Assembly: GCF_009806555.1 (NCBI RefSeq)
Contig: NZ_VUOK01000030.1
Span: 726 to 40,235, forward strand
Source of the DNA: Methylobacterium sp. 2A
Lineage (GTDB): Bacteria > Pseudomonadota > Alphaproteobacteria > Rhizobiales > Beijerinckiaceae
Reading direction: 5' to 3'
Length of the DNA stretch: 39,510 nucleotides
Shown here: one piece after another, positions 39,398-39,510 of the stretch
Layout of the letters: each line of letters starts with the position of its first letter
Numbering within the stretch: the stretch's first letter is position 1
Position numbers and translations under genes: made by a program
Notes under the pieces: model-generated
Database searches by the model: none
Told to the model about the DNA's origin: nothing
What the model saw: only the letters and a program-made list of their open reading frames with translations

Positions 39398-39510
39398 ATG
39401 TCGTTTCCAAGGAGGTTGTCCTTGGGGAGCCTGCTTGTTGGCGGTTGTCCACCGAGTGCGGAGTGGGGTCTGCGGCTATTGTAGTCGCACAGCCACGGGG
39501 TCATGGCGGC
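39394..39510 (-). CDS. IS481/IS3-type transposase, C-terminal fragment
   Basis: A minus-strand frame runs in from the right edge to TAG at 39394-39396. The 38 visible residues include WLCDYNSRRPHSALGGQPP and end SRLPKDNLLGNDI. The YN-x3-RPHSALGG block is the end of the DDE domain in IS481 and IS3 transposases, and the terminal LLGND is common in IS481 members. The rest lies outside the window. The stop codon overlaps the stop of the convergent HWE kinase. Confidence 0.85.
   Translation of the reverse strand, partial: AAMTPWLCDYNSRRPHSALGGQPPTSRLPKDNLLGNDI

Overview
The window looks like chromosome of a high-GC alphaproteobacterium, most probably a Methylobacterium/Methylorubrum relative (order Hyphomicrobiales). 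This rests on strong GC bias at third codon positions, a cobU-cobO-cobQ cluster, IalB, DUF4424 and DUF2778 proteins, a malyl-CoA-lyase-like enzyme, a PaoABC-type aldehyde oxidoreductase and an HWE histidine kinase. The genus is an inference; no rRNA is present. Both window edges cut through insertion-sequence transposases (IS5 type on the left, IS481/IS3 type on the right).

Left part (1-7300): after the IS5 transposase tail and tRNA-Glu(TTC) come the late cobalamin genes cobU and cobO. A convergent two-gene nuclease unit on the minus strand (a RusA-like resolvase, then a nuclease-like/HEPN-like fusion) follows, and then cobQ. Next are an ACS-type MFS transporter, a 58-residue membrane protein, a D-2-hydroxyacid dehydrogenase and a small membrane protein with a clear terminator.

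Middle (7500-27100): recG, a haloacetate-dehalogenase-like hydrolase and a UbiH-type FAD hydroxylase are followed by two degenerate proteins (a receiver without its phosphorylation site and an acyl-AMP-ligase fold without its P-loop). Then come IalB, DUF4424, hspQ, a DJ-1/PfpI enzyme with a divergent GlxA/AraC regulator that is frameshifted here, a malyl-CoA-lyase-like enzyme, a DUF2778 (Tlde1-like) protein next to an AmpG muropeptide permease, a compositionally distinct three-gene cassette of small proteins, and mfd.

Right part (27200-39510): on the minus strand lie a complete YtfQ-YtfR-YtfT-YjfF furanose-type ABC importer with a DapA-family lyase downstream and a perfect 21-bp palindrome upstream. 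Before it on the same strand is a PaoA-PaoB-PaoC molybdenum aldehyde oxidoreductase operon with inverted repeats in its promoter. A CAT-anticodon tRNA is followed by a translationally coupled Crp/Fnr regulator and sensorless HWE kinase, abutting the IS481-type transposase.

Four copies of a roughly 100-140 bp mosaic of stacked palindromes lie in intergenic gaps. In every copy the same end begins 6-24 bp after the stop codon of the upstream gene. In two copies the central stem differs completely in sequence but is perfectly base-paired in each. Together with the RusA/HEPN unit and the small-protein cassette, these are the least explained parts of the window.
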